From positions 1 to 64,000 of the IMG/VR virus record IMGVR_UViG_3300023184_005191: a stretch of 64,000 bases of DNA; one strand, 5' to 3'. Of this stretch, positions 40,822 to 51,694 are shown one piece after another (position 1 is the stretch's first letter; every line of letters begins with the position of its first letter). Both the position numbers and the translations under genes were made by a program. This stretch comes from a virus. The notes under the pieces were generated by a model. The model searched no databases, was not told the origin of the DNA, and saw only the letters and a list, made by a program, of their open reading frames with translations.

Positions 40822-41136
40822 TTATTTTAAATATTCAGCTTCAGTATTGTATTGTTTATCTTTTTCAAATACACCTTCTTGACCAGATTCACTGTTTTTG
40901 TATTTTGTATCTTGTACTGGGGTAATAATAAGTGTGCCATCATTTGATCGGCTTTTTCCTAAGAATTTAACTTTAACATCCATTCTTTTATTTCCAGTGC
41001 TATCTATTGGCATGCTAGCAGTATATATTTCACCTACTTTAAGATCTTCGTTTTCATTTAAAATAGCTATCATTTTTTTAGCTTGAGATTCAGTGATGAT
41101 ACCTGCTAATTGATTCATTCTTATTAATTCTTTCAT
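40822..41136 (-). CDS. LAGIITE-tagged protein
   Basis: 104 residues. The N-terminus (MKELIRMNQLAGIITESQAK) is the shared tag with IITE-S; a Lys/Asn/Glu linker leads to a small beta domain (VGEIYTASMPIDSTGNKRMD). Function unknown. Confidence 0.72.
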   Translation of the reverse strand: MKELIRMNQLAGIITESQAKKMIAILNENEDLKVGEIYTASMPIDSTGNKRMDVKVKFLGKSRSNDGTLIITPVQDTKYKNSESGQEGVFEKDKQYNTEAEYLK

Positions 41137-41154
41137 TTTAGTTTTAGTTTTAGT

Positions 41155-41167
41155 TTTATTATACGTA
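41155..41167 (-). promoter_or_regulatory. TATnTATAATAAA motif variant
   Basis: TACGTATAATAAA, followed by three CTAAAA-type repeats and then the ATG at 41136. Confidence 0.4.
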
Positions 41168-41186
41168 TTATAATTTTTTTATTTAT

Positions 41187-41390
41187 TTATTTATTTGTTT
41201 TTTCTTTTTTGTATTCGATAAAATCATGTATAAATCCTGCCGCCACTAGCAAATTCATACCAAAAGATGCTATTATCTCTGTTATATCTTGGTATACTGT
41301 TGACATTAAATGAATATGTCCTACCATCCAAAACGGAACTGCTAAATTTTGTGATATCCAAGATAGACTATACTTTAGGAAATATTTCAT
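41187..41390 (-). CDS. Small membrane protein
   Basis: 67 residues with hydrophobic segments around residues 9-28 and 36-55 and a Lys-rich C-terminus. ATG overlaps the clamp-loader gene's stop. No family recognised. Confidence 0.6.
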   Translation of the reverse strand: MKYFLKYSLSWISQNLAVPFWMVGHIHLMSTVYQDITEIIASFGMNLLVAAGFIHDFIEYKKEKTNK

Positions 41391-42301
41391 GTGGTTAAAA
41401 TTTTAGCAATACATGCCATAAAACATATTTCTTTATCAACGACTGATGCACTTTGAAAGATATGCTCATTTATATGGATGACTACTAAACCCGCTGTTGA
41501 AGAGGTATATTTGTCTACCTCCTCATATAGTTTTTTGTATAAACTTTCAAAATCAGTTATATTGTTATCAGCAACAATTTGTCTGATAATATTGAATGAT
41601 TTAGATGATTTATTAGCTAGCTCAGCAATTATATTATTTTCTGCATCCAAGCTATTGGTTAGTGTTTTTGGTAACACAAACTCATCCTTTACAATATATT
41701 TTTGTACATTGTTTATAGTTCGTCTAATATCTGGATAAAATGTGTTGATCACTTGGGCAACATCTTTAATATCAAATTTAATATTTTCTTCTTTTAGGAT
41801 TCTATCTAAATGGAGTGCAACAGATTTTTTACTAGGTGGTTTCAGATTATAGTCCTCTAAGCGTGAGCGAAGTGGCTCAATCAAACGTTCAGGATAGTTT
41901 CCTGTTAAAATAAAACGTGTGTTTAGAGAATATGTCTCTATCATATTCAACAACAATACTTGAGATGCTTGTAAAATATGTGTTGCCTCATCCAATATTA
42001 CAATTTTTGGAGCGCTTTTGAAAGACATAACTGAAACAAACGGTAATATTTCTTCTCGAATAGAATCCATTGAGCGTTTGTCTGTAGCGTTTACATAAAT
42101 ATAGTCGCAATCTATATTTTTAGCTAATATTTTAGCTAATGTTGATTTACCAGAACCCGCTTTACCATAGAAAAATAGATGGGGAATGTTTTGTTCCTCT
42201 ATCCATGTTTGAATTTTTTGTTTAAATGATTCCTCACATATGTATCCTTCAAGAGTGGATGGCCTGTGACGTTCGTTTAAGATATAATGCTCTTTTTTCA
42301 T
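41387..42301 (-). CDS. Clamp-loader ATPase (T4 gp44-like)
   Basis: 304 residues from ATG at 42301. AAA+ ATPase with RHRPSTLEGYICEE, Walker A FFYGKAGSGKST, Walker B KIVILDEATH (DEAT rather than DEAD/DEAH), sensor 1 FILTGNY and the SRC-like EPLRSRLEDY. It opens and loads the sliding clamp at primer ends. An extra five residues from 42316 are less likely. Confidence 0.92.
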   Translation of the reverse strand: MKKEHYILNERHRPSTLEGYICEESFKQKIQTWIEEQNIPHLFFYGKAGSGKSTLAKILAKNIDCDYIYVNATDKRSMDSIREEILPFVSVMSFKSAPKIVILDEATHILQASQVLLLNMIETYSLNTRFILTGNYPERLIEPLRSRLEDYNLKPPSKKSVALHLDRILKEENIKFDIKDVAQVINTFYPDIRRTINNVQKYIVKDEFVLPKTLTNSLDAENNIIAELANKSSKSFNIIRQIVADNNITDFESLYKKLYEEVDKYTSSTAGLVVIHINEHIFQSASVVDKEICFMACIAKILTT

Positions 42302-42306
42302 AACCT

Positions 42307-42345
42307 TAATATACAAAAAAAGCTTGTCTAAGACAAGCCTTTTAA
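42307..42345 (-). promoter_or_regulatory. Fused terminator-promoter module
   Basis: Minus strand AGGCTTGTC-TTA-GACAAGCTT hairpin, seven T, G, TATATTA. The hairpin is the terminator of the 42356 gene and occupies the promoter spacer of the clamp-loader gene. Confidence 0.7.
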
Positions 42346-42355
42346 ATTTATTTTT

Positions 42356-43312
42356 TTATTTTATAATTCCTGCTCTAACTTGAAACATTCGTTTCATTAA
42401 GCCTTCAGATAAATCAGATAATGTTTGACTAGCTTCACCTTGTACTTTAGTTCGTTCTTGATTGCTAGTAAATCCTTTAATTCGAACAATAACCATTCTA
42501 GAATCTTCTGAGGATAAAATAGATACTGTAAGGTTAGGGTATTTTGATTCTATTTCATCTTTTATATCATCAGCAACATAGTCCTCAACATCTCTGAATT
42601 CAATTGGTTTAATTGATTGGTCAGTTTTAGCTGGAGTTTTAGATTGGAAATCTTTGATAGGTTTAGATTTAATGATGTATTGTTTTTTCCCTGTTATTCC
42701 AGCATTTTTCATTACTGTAGTAATAATTTTTTCAATTTGGTTATTTTCAGGGTTAAAATCAGGTGGAAATATTAATTCACCATTTTCTTCCTCCCAATTT
42801 AATGGCTTTTCAGATGTAGAAAATCCTGATTTAACTTTAGAGATAAGAGCATCTAATTTAGGTCCTGTAATAAAGTCCCAAAATACATTATATTTTTTAG
42901 TTTCTTTAGGGAGTTGATCAAATTCTAATTTTTCCCATCCAGTAATATCAAATTCAGGGAAACGACTTTTAATATCTTTTGCTTTATCTTTTCTCCATTC
43001 AGTATCAGCAGCATCCCATAATTCTTTTGCTTTTTTTACTTTTGCATTTGGAGTTCTATCTTTAAGACTATTTCCTGTAGGACCAAATATTTTGGCTTTT
43101 TCTGAATCTATTTTAGATTGGAGAGCTGCACTCCCTACATTTTGAACATTTCGAGAATATGCTTCATAGTTTGAATCATCATTTAATGCTTTTTCTAAAT
43201 CTTGCAAAGAAGCATTGACCGGAATAAGAACCATATTATGAGGAATTCTTGTACCACGTCCATTATTATCTCCTGCATCTTCAATTTCGCGTAATATATT
43301 TGTTAATCTCAT
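42356..43312 (-). CDS. Hypothetical protein, possible virion protein
   Basis: 318 residues, Lys/Glu/Asp-rich. The N-terminus (MRLTNILREIEDAGD) resembles short phage tags that end in a prohead-protease-like I-x-E or E-I-E site. No domain recognised in the rest. Its upstream motif is the TATnTATAATAAA type shared with tagged proteins. Confidence 0.68.
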   Translation of the reverse strand: MRLTNILREIEDAGDNNGRGTRIPHNMVLIPVNASLQDLEKALNDDSNYEAYSRNVQNVGSAALQSKIDSEKAKIFGPTGNSLKDRTPNAKVKKAKELWDAADTEWRKDKAKDIKSRFPEFDITGWEKLEFDQLPKETKKYNVFWDFITGPKLDALISKVKSGFSTSEKPLNWEEENGELIFPPDFNPENNQIEKIITTVMKNAGITGKKQYIIKSKPIKDFQSKTPAKTDQSIKPIEFRDVEDYVADDIKDEIESKYPNLTVSILSSEDSRMVIVRIKGFTSNQERTKVQGEASQTLSDLSEGLMKRMFQVRAGIIK

Positions 43313-43321
43313 TTAAAATAC

Positions 43322-43334
43322 TTTATTATACATA
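43322..43334 (-). promoter_or_regulatory. TATnTATAATAAA motif
   Basis: TATGTATAATAAA, about 9 bases before the ATG at 43312; it lies in the 22-base gap between the two genes. Confidence 0.45.
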
Positions 43335-43574
43335 TTAATAATCCCCGTAAATATTAAAACGCTTAGCGGGCTCAGGTACGCCTTGGTTGATGGCAAATAG
43401 TTTACTGTTTTGAGGTTCTAACCTATATGCCATAGGTTTTATTTCAGAGTTTTGAAAGTATGCTTCAAGAGCTTCAGTTAGGGAAGAACATTCTGTTTCC
43501 TCCCCAACTAATACCCATGTATCACCTTTACCAGCAACCCTGGTAGCTATTAGCTCAAGTGATTCTATTTTCAT
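43335..43574 (-). CDS. Hypothetical protein
   Basis: 79 residues, no recognised motif. Starts one base after the groEL stop, so translated from the chaperonin transcript. Confidence 0.65.
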   Translation of the reverse strand: MKIESLELIATRVAGKGDTWVLVGEETECSSLTEALEAYFQNSEIKPMAYRLEPQNSKLFAINQGVPEPAKRFNIYGDY

Positions 43575-43575
43575 A

Positions 43576-45234
<1,659 letters not shown>

Positions 45235-45537
45235 TTATTTTATAACCTTTGTTAATATTTGTTTTTCACATCCTACCCAATATTCTTCTCCTTCATGTTC
45301 AAATTTAGTGAACCCTTGAGTTGGTAAAATTACTCTATCTCCAATTTTAACTGCAGTTGGGATAAATTCTCCAGTAACAGTGTGAACACCGGGTCCAACA
45401 GCAATTACTGTTCCATGTACATTTTTATCTTTTCCCATATCTGGGACGATAATAGAACCATATTGGGTTTCTTGTTCCTCAATAGGTTTAATAATTACCG
45501 CATCAAAGTACGGTTCAAATTGTGTTTGTTCTTCCAT
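45235..45537 (-). CDS. groES: Co-chaperonin GroES
   Basis: 100 residues, usual length. N-terminal FDAVIIKPIEEQETQYGSII, the mobile-loop region and the C-terminal ILPTQGFTKFEHEGEEYWVG fit GroES. Forms the lid of the adjacent GroEL. Confidence 0.93.
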   Translation of the reverse strand: MEEQTQFEPYFDAVIIKPIEEQETQYGSIIVPDMGKDKNVHGTVIAVGPGVHTVTGEFIPTAVKIGDRVILPTQGFTKFEHEGEEYWVGCEKQILTKVIK

Positions 45538-45538
45538 T

Positions 45539-45901
45539 TTATATTTCGATTGATTTTAATAGATTATTTAATCCGTTTTTTACCTCATTCCAGGTAGCAA
45601 TATATTCTTTAACAGAAGTATAATTGCCTTTATTTTGATAAAACTTTTCTTTTGCAACTCGATTTAATGCATTTGCAAAATTTGTGTAGTGACCTACAAT
45701 TTTTTCTTGTTCTTTACCAGTTGCTGCTTTTCCACCAAATCCTCTAGTGGTGATAGATGTTTTCATTACTGTAAAATTACTTGAATCTTTTACAATAAAG
45801 AATGGATCCATGTTTGGATCTTTAATAGTACATTGAGTGTTAACTCCAGATGGTTCATTGTCATTTGTGGATGATCTTCCACGTTTTTTTACTTCTTCCA
45901 T
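45539..45901 (-). CDS. Hypothetical protein
   Basis: 120 residues, Lys-rich with an unstructured basic start (KKRGRSSTNDNE). A Gly-rich stretch (TRGFGGKAATGKEQ) follows. Function unknown. First gene of the groES-groEL transcript. Confidence 0.7.
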   Translation of the reverse strand: MEEVKKRGRSSTNDNEPSGVNTQCTIKDPNMDPFFIVKDSSNFTVMKTSITTRGFGGKAATGKEQEKIVGHYTNFANALNRVAKEKFYQNKGNYTSVKEYIATWNEVKNGLNNLLKSIEI

Positions 45902-45924
45902 AACTAAATTTAAATTTATAACCG

Positions 45925-45955
45925 TAATATACGAAAACTATTTTGAAAAACCTAA
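45925..45955 (-). promoter_or_regulatory. Type-2 promoter of the groES-groEL unit
   Basis: TTAGGT, 18 bases, TATATTA, 24 bases before the ATG at 45901. Confidence 0.55.
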
Positions 45956-45974
45956 TTCTTTATTATACATATTA

Positions 45975-46709
45975 CTAGAAACTATCTTCTGCTTTTCTCA
46001 CAATAAAATATTCACTTTTTGTTTCCTCGCTCTCAAATACTAGTTTCATTAAACCCTCATCACATAAGTACATAGTACCGCTTTTTAAATCTTTATTAGC
46101 GTTTAGAATGTTTTTAAAGTGATTTGAGTTGAATGGAATTTTAATAGCATTTGTTTTAATATCTCCATATAACTGGTATGTGATTTTGTTGTTGTGGCCT
46201 TTTTCATCTCCAAATGTGAATTTACACATTAAATCATCGTTTGGGTCCAATTCAGTAGAAATAACCATGTTATCTACATCACCTAAAGCTGTTTTAGCTT
46301 TAACTAGATTATCTACATCTTCTTTTACCATAGGTAAAACAGCATCCCATTCAGGTTCATTTACTGTTCCTGTTTTCCCAATAAGTAAAGGATCAGCTAA
46401 AGCATATGTTAGATTAAAATGTGGATCAGAAATATACAATTTTGTAAATATTTCTTTATGTTGTTCTGTTTCAAGTAAAAGATCACCAGAGGTAATACTT
46501 AAGAGATTAGATAATCTTTTAGTATCATATACTGCTAATTCACAATCGTTTAATTTAAAAACAGGACATACTACCTTACCTATAACTTCACGGTTAATGG
46601 TTGTAAAGTTTATAGTTAGTGTATTGTCTTTAATGATCCATTTAACGGATTCATTTTCACCTAAATAGTACTTGTCTATTATAGATTTAATTAATAACTT
46701 ATTTACCAT
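45975..46709 (-). CDS. DNA polymerase sliding clamp (T4 gp45-like)
   Basis: 244 residues from ATG at 46709. The C-terminal third (KDLKSGTMYLCDEGLMKLVF, SEYFIVRK) and the spacing of beta strands match T4-type gp45 clamps (228 residues), which trimerise around DNA and tether the polymerase. The frame starts at 46724 but those five residues come from the promoter. Its neighbours fit a replication operon. Confidence 0.82.
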   Translation of the reverse strand: MVNKLLIKSIIDKYYLGENESVKWIIKDNTLTINFTTINREVIGKVVCPVFKLNDCELAVYDTKRLSNLLSITSGDLLLETEQHKEIFTKLYISDPHFNLTYALADPLLIGKTGTVNEPEWDAVLPMVKEDVDNLVKAKTALGDVDNMVISTELDPNDDLMCKFTFGDEKGHNNKITYQLYGDIKTNAIKIPFNSNHFKNILNANKDLKSGTMYLCDEGLMKLVFESEETKSEYFIVRKAEDSF

Positions 46710-46713
46710 AACT

Positions 46714-46752
46714 TTAATATACAAAAAAGCCTACCAAGAGGCAAGCTTTTTA
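46714..46752 (-). promoter_or_regulatory. Fused terminator-promoter module
   Basis: Hairpin AAGCTTGCC/GGTAGGCTT, six T, G, TATATTA on the minus strand; ends the tagged gene at 46771 and starts the clamp gene. Confidence 0.65.
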
Positions 46753-46770
46753 TAAAAATTTTATTTGGGA

Positions 46771-47211
46771 TTATTTAGATCCAAACAATATGATTTCTGG
46801 TTGTTCTTCATCATTTGCCATTTCAGTATCAATTTCTATATTATCTATTACTTCCGTTCCTGTTTCTAAATCTAAATTTAAAGTTACATATATTGATGGA
46901 TCTATTTTAGATAATTCAGATTTTAATTTTCCTACAGTCATGTGATTTCCACTAGTTTCCCCTACTAAAATGATTTCTGGTTCATCAAAACTAAGGCCTT
47001 CTGTATCTATATAATTTAATGCTCTTACTTCGGTCCCTTCTGTGGGACTATCATAATTTAAAGATATATCAGCATTAGGGTTAACAGAGTTAAGCATTTG
47101 AAGAAGAGTACCTACAGTAGTTCCACCTTCTGCTTCATTCATTTTAGCTTTGTATTCACTTTCTGTGATAATACCAGCTAGTTTTTGCATGTGTAAAAAT
47201 TCTTTGTTCAT
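46771..47211 (-). CDS. LAGIITE-tagged acidic protein
   Basis: 146 residues. Tag MNKEFLHMQKLAGIITESEY, then two similar acidic units (LLQMLNSVNPNADISLNYD and KLKSELSKIDPSIYVTLNLD), each ending in EPEIILVG or QPEIILFG. The internal duplication is clear. Function unknown; gp21-type cleavage at IITE is inferred. Confidence 0.75.
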   Translation of the reverse strand: MNKEFLHMQKLAGIITESEYKAKMNEAEGGTTVGTLLQMLNSVNPNADISLNYDSPTEGTEVRALNYIDTEGLSFDEPEIILVGETSGNHMTVGKLKSELSKIDPSIYVTLNLDLETGTEVIDNIEIDTEMANDEEQPEIILFGSK

Positions 47212-47228
47212 TTTTTTAATTTTGTTAT

Positions 47229-47259
47229 AAATATATGAAAAATTATTTAGGAATCCAAG
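47229..47259 (-). promoter_or_regulatory. Type-2 box overlapping a TATnTATAACAAA motif
   Basis: CTTGGA, 18 bases, TATATTTATAACAAAA. This upstream region fits both the type-2 pattern and the TATnTATAATAAA pattern, 11 bases before the tagged gene. Confidence 0.5.
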
Positions 47260-47271
47260 TTTTATGAAAAT

Positions 47272-47919
47272 TTATATTTTATTTTCATATTTCCAAATAT
47301 AATTAAATGCTTTTTTTTGTTTCTCTTGACAACATCTGTTTATACTATTATGACTTAAATTTAATATTAAAGAAATGTCTGTTAAAGAATCCCATGTTTT
47401 AATAAACTCACCATTTAAATTATATTGAGATATTTTCTTTTTTTTGTTATTTGAAGGTTTACCCAATTTTAATTCTCTCATTTTTTCTTTTGTGGTTAAT
47501 GAATGAGTATGATTTAAAAAATTACTAGGTTTATTTAATTTGGATTCTCTCATTTTTTGTTTAGTTTGTTCACTTCTTTTTTGCCCTTTAATTTTATTTT
47601 TTATATGATCTGAAAGGGGTCCATAGGATCCTATATCATGTAAGTTGCAAAATAAGACTTGATTCCACTCTCCATTATTAGATTCTAATGCTACTTTTTT
47701 CCAATATGTTTCTCTTTCATGTAAATTATTAATTGTACATTCTTCAATAATTTCAAATATATGGTTTTCCCATCCATATTTTTTTAAAGAATTATATATT
47801 TTAGGACCAATTATTCTTTTATCTACATATTTATATGATGATTTTCTTTTATAGATATCAATAGATTGTCCAATATATGTTTTACCTTTTGGATTGGTGA
47901 TTCTGTATATTCCTACCAT
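47272..47919 (-). CDS. GIY-YIG homing endonuclease
   Basis: 215 residues. GIYRITNPKGKTYIGQSIDI is the GIY-YIG catalytic start; NUMOD3-type repeats (SEQTKQKMRESKLNKPSNF, TTKEKMRELKLGKPSNN) and a C-terminal NUMOD1/helix-turn-helix (LTDISLILNLSHNSINRCCQ) follow. Free-standing element next to the DNA polymerase gene. Confidence 0.9.
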   Translation of the reverse strand: MVGIYRITNPKGKTYIGQSIDIYKRKSSYKYVDKRIIGPKIYNSLKKYGWENHIFEIIEECTINNLHERETYWKKVALESNNGEWNQVLFCNLHDIGSYGPLSDHIKNKIKGQKRSEQTKQKMRESKLNKPSNFLNHTHSLTTKEKMRELKLGKPSNNKKKKISQYNLNGEFIKTWDSLTDISLILNLSHNSINRCCQEKQKKAFNYIWKYENKI

Positions 47920-47926
47920 ATGTTGT

Positions 47927-47939
47927 TTTATTATACATA
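47927..47939 (-). promoter_or_regulatory. TATnTATAATAAA motif, GIY-YIG gene
   Basis: TATGTATAATAAA, 7 bases before the ATG. Confidence 0.45.
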
Positions 47940-47979
47940 TGGTAAAATTGGGTTTTTAATTTAAAATTATAAAAATATT

Positions 47980-50709
47980 TTATTGAAATTGAAAAAATTT
48001 TGAGCGATAAGGATTGAGATTGAGTTCCCAACCAATATCAGAATATAGTGTTTCTAATTTGTTTCTCATGATACTATCAAATAAACCTTCTCTATCAATG
48101 TATTTGTTTACAATTTCTAAGATTTCAGGGGCATCATTGTATCCATTTAAACCAATTACAGTTAATTGGTATGGGTTTGGTTTAAGGGCCGCTATATACA
48201 TTTTATCTCCCAATGTAAACTCTGGGTATTTTTTCTGTAGATTTTTAAAACGTAGGAAATCATTAGAGGCAATTGCTGCTTTTGTATTAACAGGGCATTT
48301 TAGTTTGAGTTTAGAGAATATCTCACCAGGTTTTGGTCTACTGTCAATATATTCGTCTATTTTCTTTAGTCCTGTTGGTTTGAGTAGATTTTTCCAATCA
48401 ATTGTAACAATAGAGTCTTTAAATTCCATTACATCTTTATCCAATTCTTCTTTTGGTTTACCAAATAGAATATTTTCAATTAATGTTTTACCAAAGTTTC
48501 TAAAATATGGAGGGAAATTTGATTTCATAATATCCAATCCTTTCATCTCTAGTTCCTCAATTGGTACACCTTCTTTGTTTACAATATACATTGCATACCT
48601 ACGTTTACCTGACCAATATGCTTTTTCAACGATTACTTCTTGTTTTAACTCAAATTGATGTCCTGATTTTATGTTGAATAAGTCTCGAGATATTCCTTCA
48701 AGATTTTCATTTGATTTAGTTTGCATTTCATCTGTTAGTAACAACAATCGTTTGATTTTCTCATCACGATCATTATAGTCTAAATCAGGATTTCGATGCA
48801 ATAATAATTGAGTTAATTCCATGTAAAGTGAATCCGTGTCTGAGGCAATTACAAATTCTTTTAATTCAATATCTAATTGGTCTGAAATATATTGGTTAGC
48901 AAATACAATAGATTCTTTAGTTAATCTTTGTCCAGAGTTTGTAATAGCGGCTGAGCATATTTTAAATCCATCTGTAAAACGCCATGAATTAATTGCATAT
49001 GTACCATATAAAGCGTTTTGTAAAATTTTAAATGCTAATTGATACAGATCATATAACTTGTAGTTTTCCCAATCTTGTGCTTTACCTGCTTTTTTCTTTA
49101 ATCCTTTATAGTGGTTTCTTTGATTAAACCAATCCTCTAGTACCTCACATGAAATACTTTTAATATCTGTTCTAAAGAAAGCACCACTAGCTGATATAGT
49201 CCAATCATTATCTTCAATCAAATTAATAAGACCTCCAATAGAAATTGTAGCATCTTTTAGTTTGAAGTTTTTTCTATTAAGTCGTTGTATCTGAATAATT
49301 TCTTTAGGGTCACGTTGTTTTAGTTGCTCAAGTGAGTTGTATTGTTCATAGTTATTTTTAGTGACAATTCTGCCCATTAAAGTCTCTATACCTAAATTTA
49401 ATGATTTGATAATAGAGGGGTATAGTGAGGTAAAATCTAAATCAGATACATCTGAATATAATCCTGGTCTAGGATCTAGTAGGTATCCTCCAGCATATGA
49501 ATCTTTCTTTCGAATTGAGCGAAGACTTCTACTAACATAATGCCCAGACATAGTTCGGATAACGGCTTGATCACCTTTTACCTCATATAAAACACCTTCA
49601 ACAGTTGGAGTACCTCGTTGATGAATTACATGATCGTCTATCTCTATTTCTTTAATTGAAGGATTTGTAGTAGTTGGTTTGTTAGGGGCTACAATTCCTT
49701 TACGTTTTAAATAAGTTAAAATAGCACCCTCATTCAATGTTGTATTATAATAAATAGACTCATATGGAGTGTGACATAAGTGAGAAATTAACACAGTTAA
49801 TTCGATAAACTTTTGTTTTTCCTCTAATGCTTCTATAATCTCAACATCTCGAATATTATAGTCAACATATTTTTCTTTATCTTCTTTAAATAGTTTATCT
49901 AAACCTCCATTGTATTCAATCTTGCCTAACTTAGCATATTTTTCCCCAATATCTCCCAGCTTATATGATGATTCTTCTTTCATGATGTATTTTTTCAATA
50001 ACAACATGTAATCTAAACTGTTAACTAATCCAATTTTAATTGGAGAATTTGGATTGTATATGTTTTCATCAATTTTACCTATTGGAGATAAACGATATAC
50101 CTCGTCTCCTAAACGCTTTTTAATACGGTAATATAAATATGGTATATCAAAAAAGTCTGAGTTGTATCCTACAACAATAGTTGGGTCCATTTGTTCCCAT
50201 TTAGATAAAAATTTACGTAAAAGTATATTTTCGTCTTTACATGGGATAACTAATTTACCATTTATATTAGTTTCTTCCATTGCTCCTTCTTTATCAAGAA
50301 TAAAGCATAGTTTTTCTTTAGTGGAAACATCAATGAGAGCAATCGCGGTAATTTCCGCGTTTGCTTCTCTGATGGTTGTTGGGGTTAGGGCACCTAAAAT
50401 TTCAATCTCAATATCCAAATAAACCGAGTTATGATATGAGGGCATATCATCTGTTTTGTAGTATAAATCCCTCAATAAAACCAATTCACGGTCTATATCT
50501 TTTTCAAATATTGTTGGATCCTTTCTGTCATATTTTCCTTTAAATGCAGAACATCTTTCTCCAAATAGTGTTTCAAATTCACCTTCTTCATCTAACTTAT
50601 ACAGTGTAGGCCAGTATTGGAAACAACTAATACCTTTTTTATCATCTCTTAAATAATAGTGGTATTGATCATCTCCTGGTTGTCGAGAATAGTAAACTGA
50701 TTGAAACAT
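47980..50709 (-). CDS. Family B DNA polymerase (T4 gp43-like)
   Basis: 909 residues, close to T4 gp43 (898). Exonuclease motifs: SVYLDIEIE (ExoI), VVGYNSDFFDIPYLYYRI (ExoII), YNIRDVEI (ExoIII). Polymerase motifs: DLDFTSLYPSII (A), KILQNALYGTY (B) and ASDTDSLYMEL (C). Proofreading replicative polymerase acting with the clamp at 45975. The gene is intact, with no intein or intron visible. Confidence 0.97.
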   Translation of the reverse strand: MFQSVYYSRQPGDDQYHYYLRDDKKGISCFQYWPTLYKLDEEGEFETLFGERCSAFKGKYDRKDPTIFEKDIDRELVLLRDLYYKTDDMPSYHNSVYLDIEIEILGALTPTTIREANAEITAIALIDVSTKEKLCFILDKEGAMEETNINGKLVIPCKDENILLRKFLSKWEQMDPTIVVGYNSDFFDIPYLYYRIKKRLGDEVYRLSPIGKIDENIYNPNSPIKIGLVNSLDYMLLLKKYIMKEESSYKLGDIGEKYAKLGKIEYNGGLDKLFKEDKEKYVDYNIRDVEIIEALEEKQKFIELTVLISHLCHTPYESIYYNTTLNEGAILTYLKRKGIVAPNKPTTTNPSIKEIEIDDHVIHQRGTPTVEGVLYEVKGDQAVIRTMSGHYVSRSLRSIRKKDSYAGGYLLDPRPGLYSDVSDLDFTSLYPSIIKSLNLGIETLMGRIVTKNNYEQYNSLEQLKQRDPKEIIQIQRLNRKNFKLKDATISIGGLINLIEDNDWTISASGAFFRTDIKSISCEVLEDWFNQRNHYKGLKKKAGKAQDWENYKLYDLYQLAFKILQNALYGTYAINSWRFTDGFKICSAAITNSGQRLTKESIVFANQYISDQLDIELKEFVIASDTDSLYMELTQLLLHRNPDLDYNDRDEKIKRLLLLTDEMQTKSNENLEGISRDLFNIKSGHQFELKQEVIVEKAYWSGKRRYAMYIVNKEGVPIEELEMKGLDIMKSNFPPYFRNFGKTLIENILFGKPKEELDKDVMEFKDSIVTIDWKNLLKPTGLKKIDEYIDSRPKPGEIFSKLKLKCPVNTKAAIASNDFLRFKNLQKKYPEFTLGDKMYIAALKPNPYQLTVIGLNGYNDAPEILEIVNKYIDREGLFDSIMRNKLETLYSDIGWELNLNPYRSKFFQFQ

Positions 50710-50724
50710 AACTTATTTGGGGGA

Positions 50725-51039
50725 TTATTTTTTAGGTGCTGTTTTTTTAACTGTTGGTTTTCTTGGTTTTTTAACTGCTGGAATTTCTGTTACTGGTTCA
50801 TCAACTACTCCATCTCCAACAAGATATTCCTCATAGATTCCATTTTTATCTTTCATTAAAACGATTTGACCTTCTTCTGGAGAATCGATTATTTGGATTT
50901 GTTTAAGATTTTCGTCAATTCGGTTTAAAGTTATTTCTAATTCATTCAATAAAGCCATAGTTTCATGGAATTTTAAATTAGGTTGAGACCAATAAGTTAC
51001 ATGTTTTAACTCACCTATAATTTCTAGTGGTGTTCTCAT
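50725..51039 (-). CDS. Hypothetical protein with basic tail
   Basis: 104 residues. A helical N-terminal part (ALLNELEITLNRIDENLKQ) and a Pro/Lys-rich tail (KKPRKPTVKKTAPKK). Adjacent to the polymerase gene and coupled to the MazG-like gene by one base. Function unknown. Confidence 0.68.
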   Translation of the reverse strand: MRTPLEIIGELKHVTYWSQPNLKFHETMALLNELEITLNRIDENLKQIQIIDSPEEGQIVLMKDKNGIYEEYLVGDGVVDEPVTEIPAVKKPRKPTVKKTAPKK

Positions 51040-51040
51040 A

Positions 51041-51661
51041 TTATTTATTAAAAAATTGTGTTAAATCTGGTCTAAAATAATTGATGTTTTTCATCACTTT
51101 TCTATCACGTGTTCTATAGACGATATAATATTCACCAATCTTTTCATAGTGACATTCCTCACCTTGTTCTTGGGAACGAACTCGTACTGTCTCTTGTGCA
51201 TCTTCTTCACTTGAGCAAGCCTTGCTAAGATTTGAGGCTTGTACTTCTTGATATGCTGGCCATATTTTATCTTTAAGACCATGTAACATAGCTCCATTTC
51301 CCAAGGAAACATAGGTAATATCACATAAAGCATCAAGAATTTCAACAATATTCTCTGTTTCACATGCTTCTTTATATTCTTCAAGTTCCTCCAAGATAAA
51401 ATTATAGACAAACATCCACTCCTTCTCATCGGGAATGACCGGATTATAATTATTTGGTTTCCCCATAATTGCATTGAATTCTTCTACCTCAGATACAAAA
51501 GGAACATATGTAGCTTTCATTTGTGCAATTTCTGATTCAATTTCTCTGAGTTTAACTATTACATCATCTCCAAGTTCAATTTTAGACATCATAGATAAAT
51601 CTGCAACTTGTGAGTAAAGTACTCTGATTAGTTCTTCTTGTTTTTTTTCTAATGGATTCAT
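51041..51661 (-). CDS. MazG-like NTP pyrophosphohydrolase
   Basis: 206 residues. The helical metal-binding block is NFILEELEEYKEACETENIV followed by ILDALCDITYV, i.e. ExxE and ExxD of the all-alpha NTP pyrophosphohydrolase family. Such enzymes hydrolyse dNTPs or (p)ppGpp-like nucleotides. The C-terminal part (ASNLSKACSSEEDAQ) is typical of phage members. Confidence 0.82.
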   Translation of the reverse strand: MNPLEKKQEELIRVLYSQVADLSMMSKIELGDDVIVKLREIESEIAQMKATYVPFVSEVEEFNAIMGKPNNYNPVIPDEKEWMFVYNFILEELEEYKEACETENIVEILDALCDITYVSLGNGAMLHGLKDKIWPAYQEVQASNLSKACSSEEDAQETVRVRSQEQGEECHYEKIGEYYIVYRTRDRKVMKNINYFRPDLTQFFNK

Positions 51662-51694
51662 TTGTTTTTTATTAAGGGGTAATATTTTTTAGAT

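Noticed and set aside
51094-51474. Minus-strand ORF overlapping the MazG-like gene; likewise 16016-16231, 14015-14248, 36375-36638 and 62116-62310
   Set aside because: Out of frame within clear genes or across tRNAs; no start signal or protein motif.
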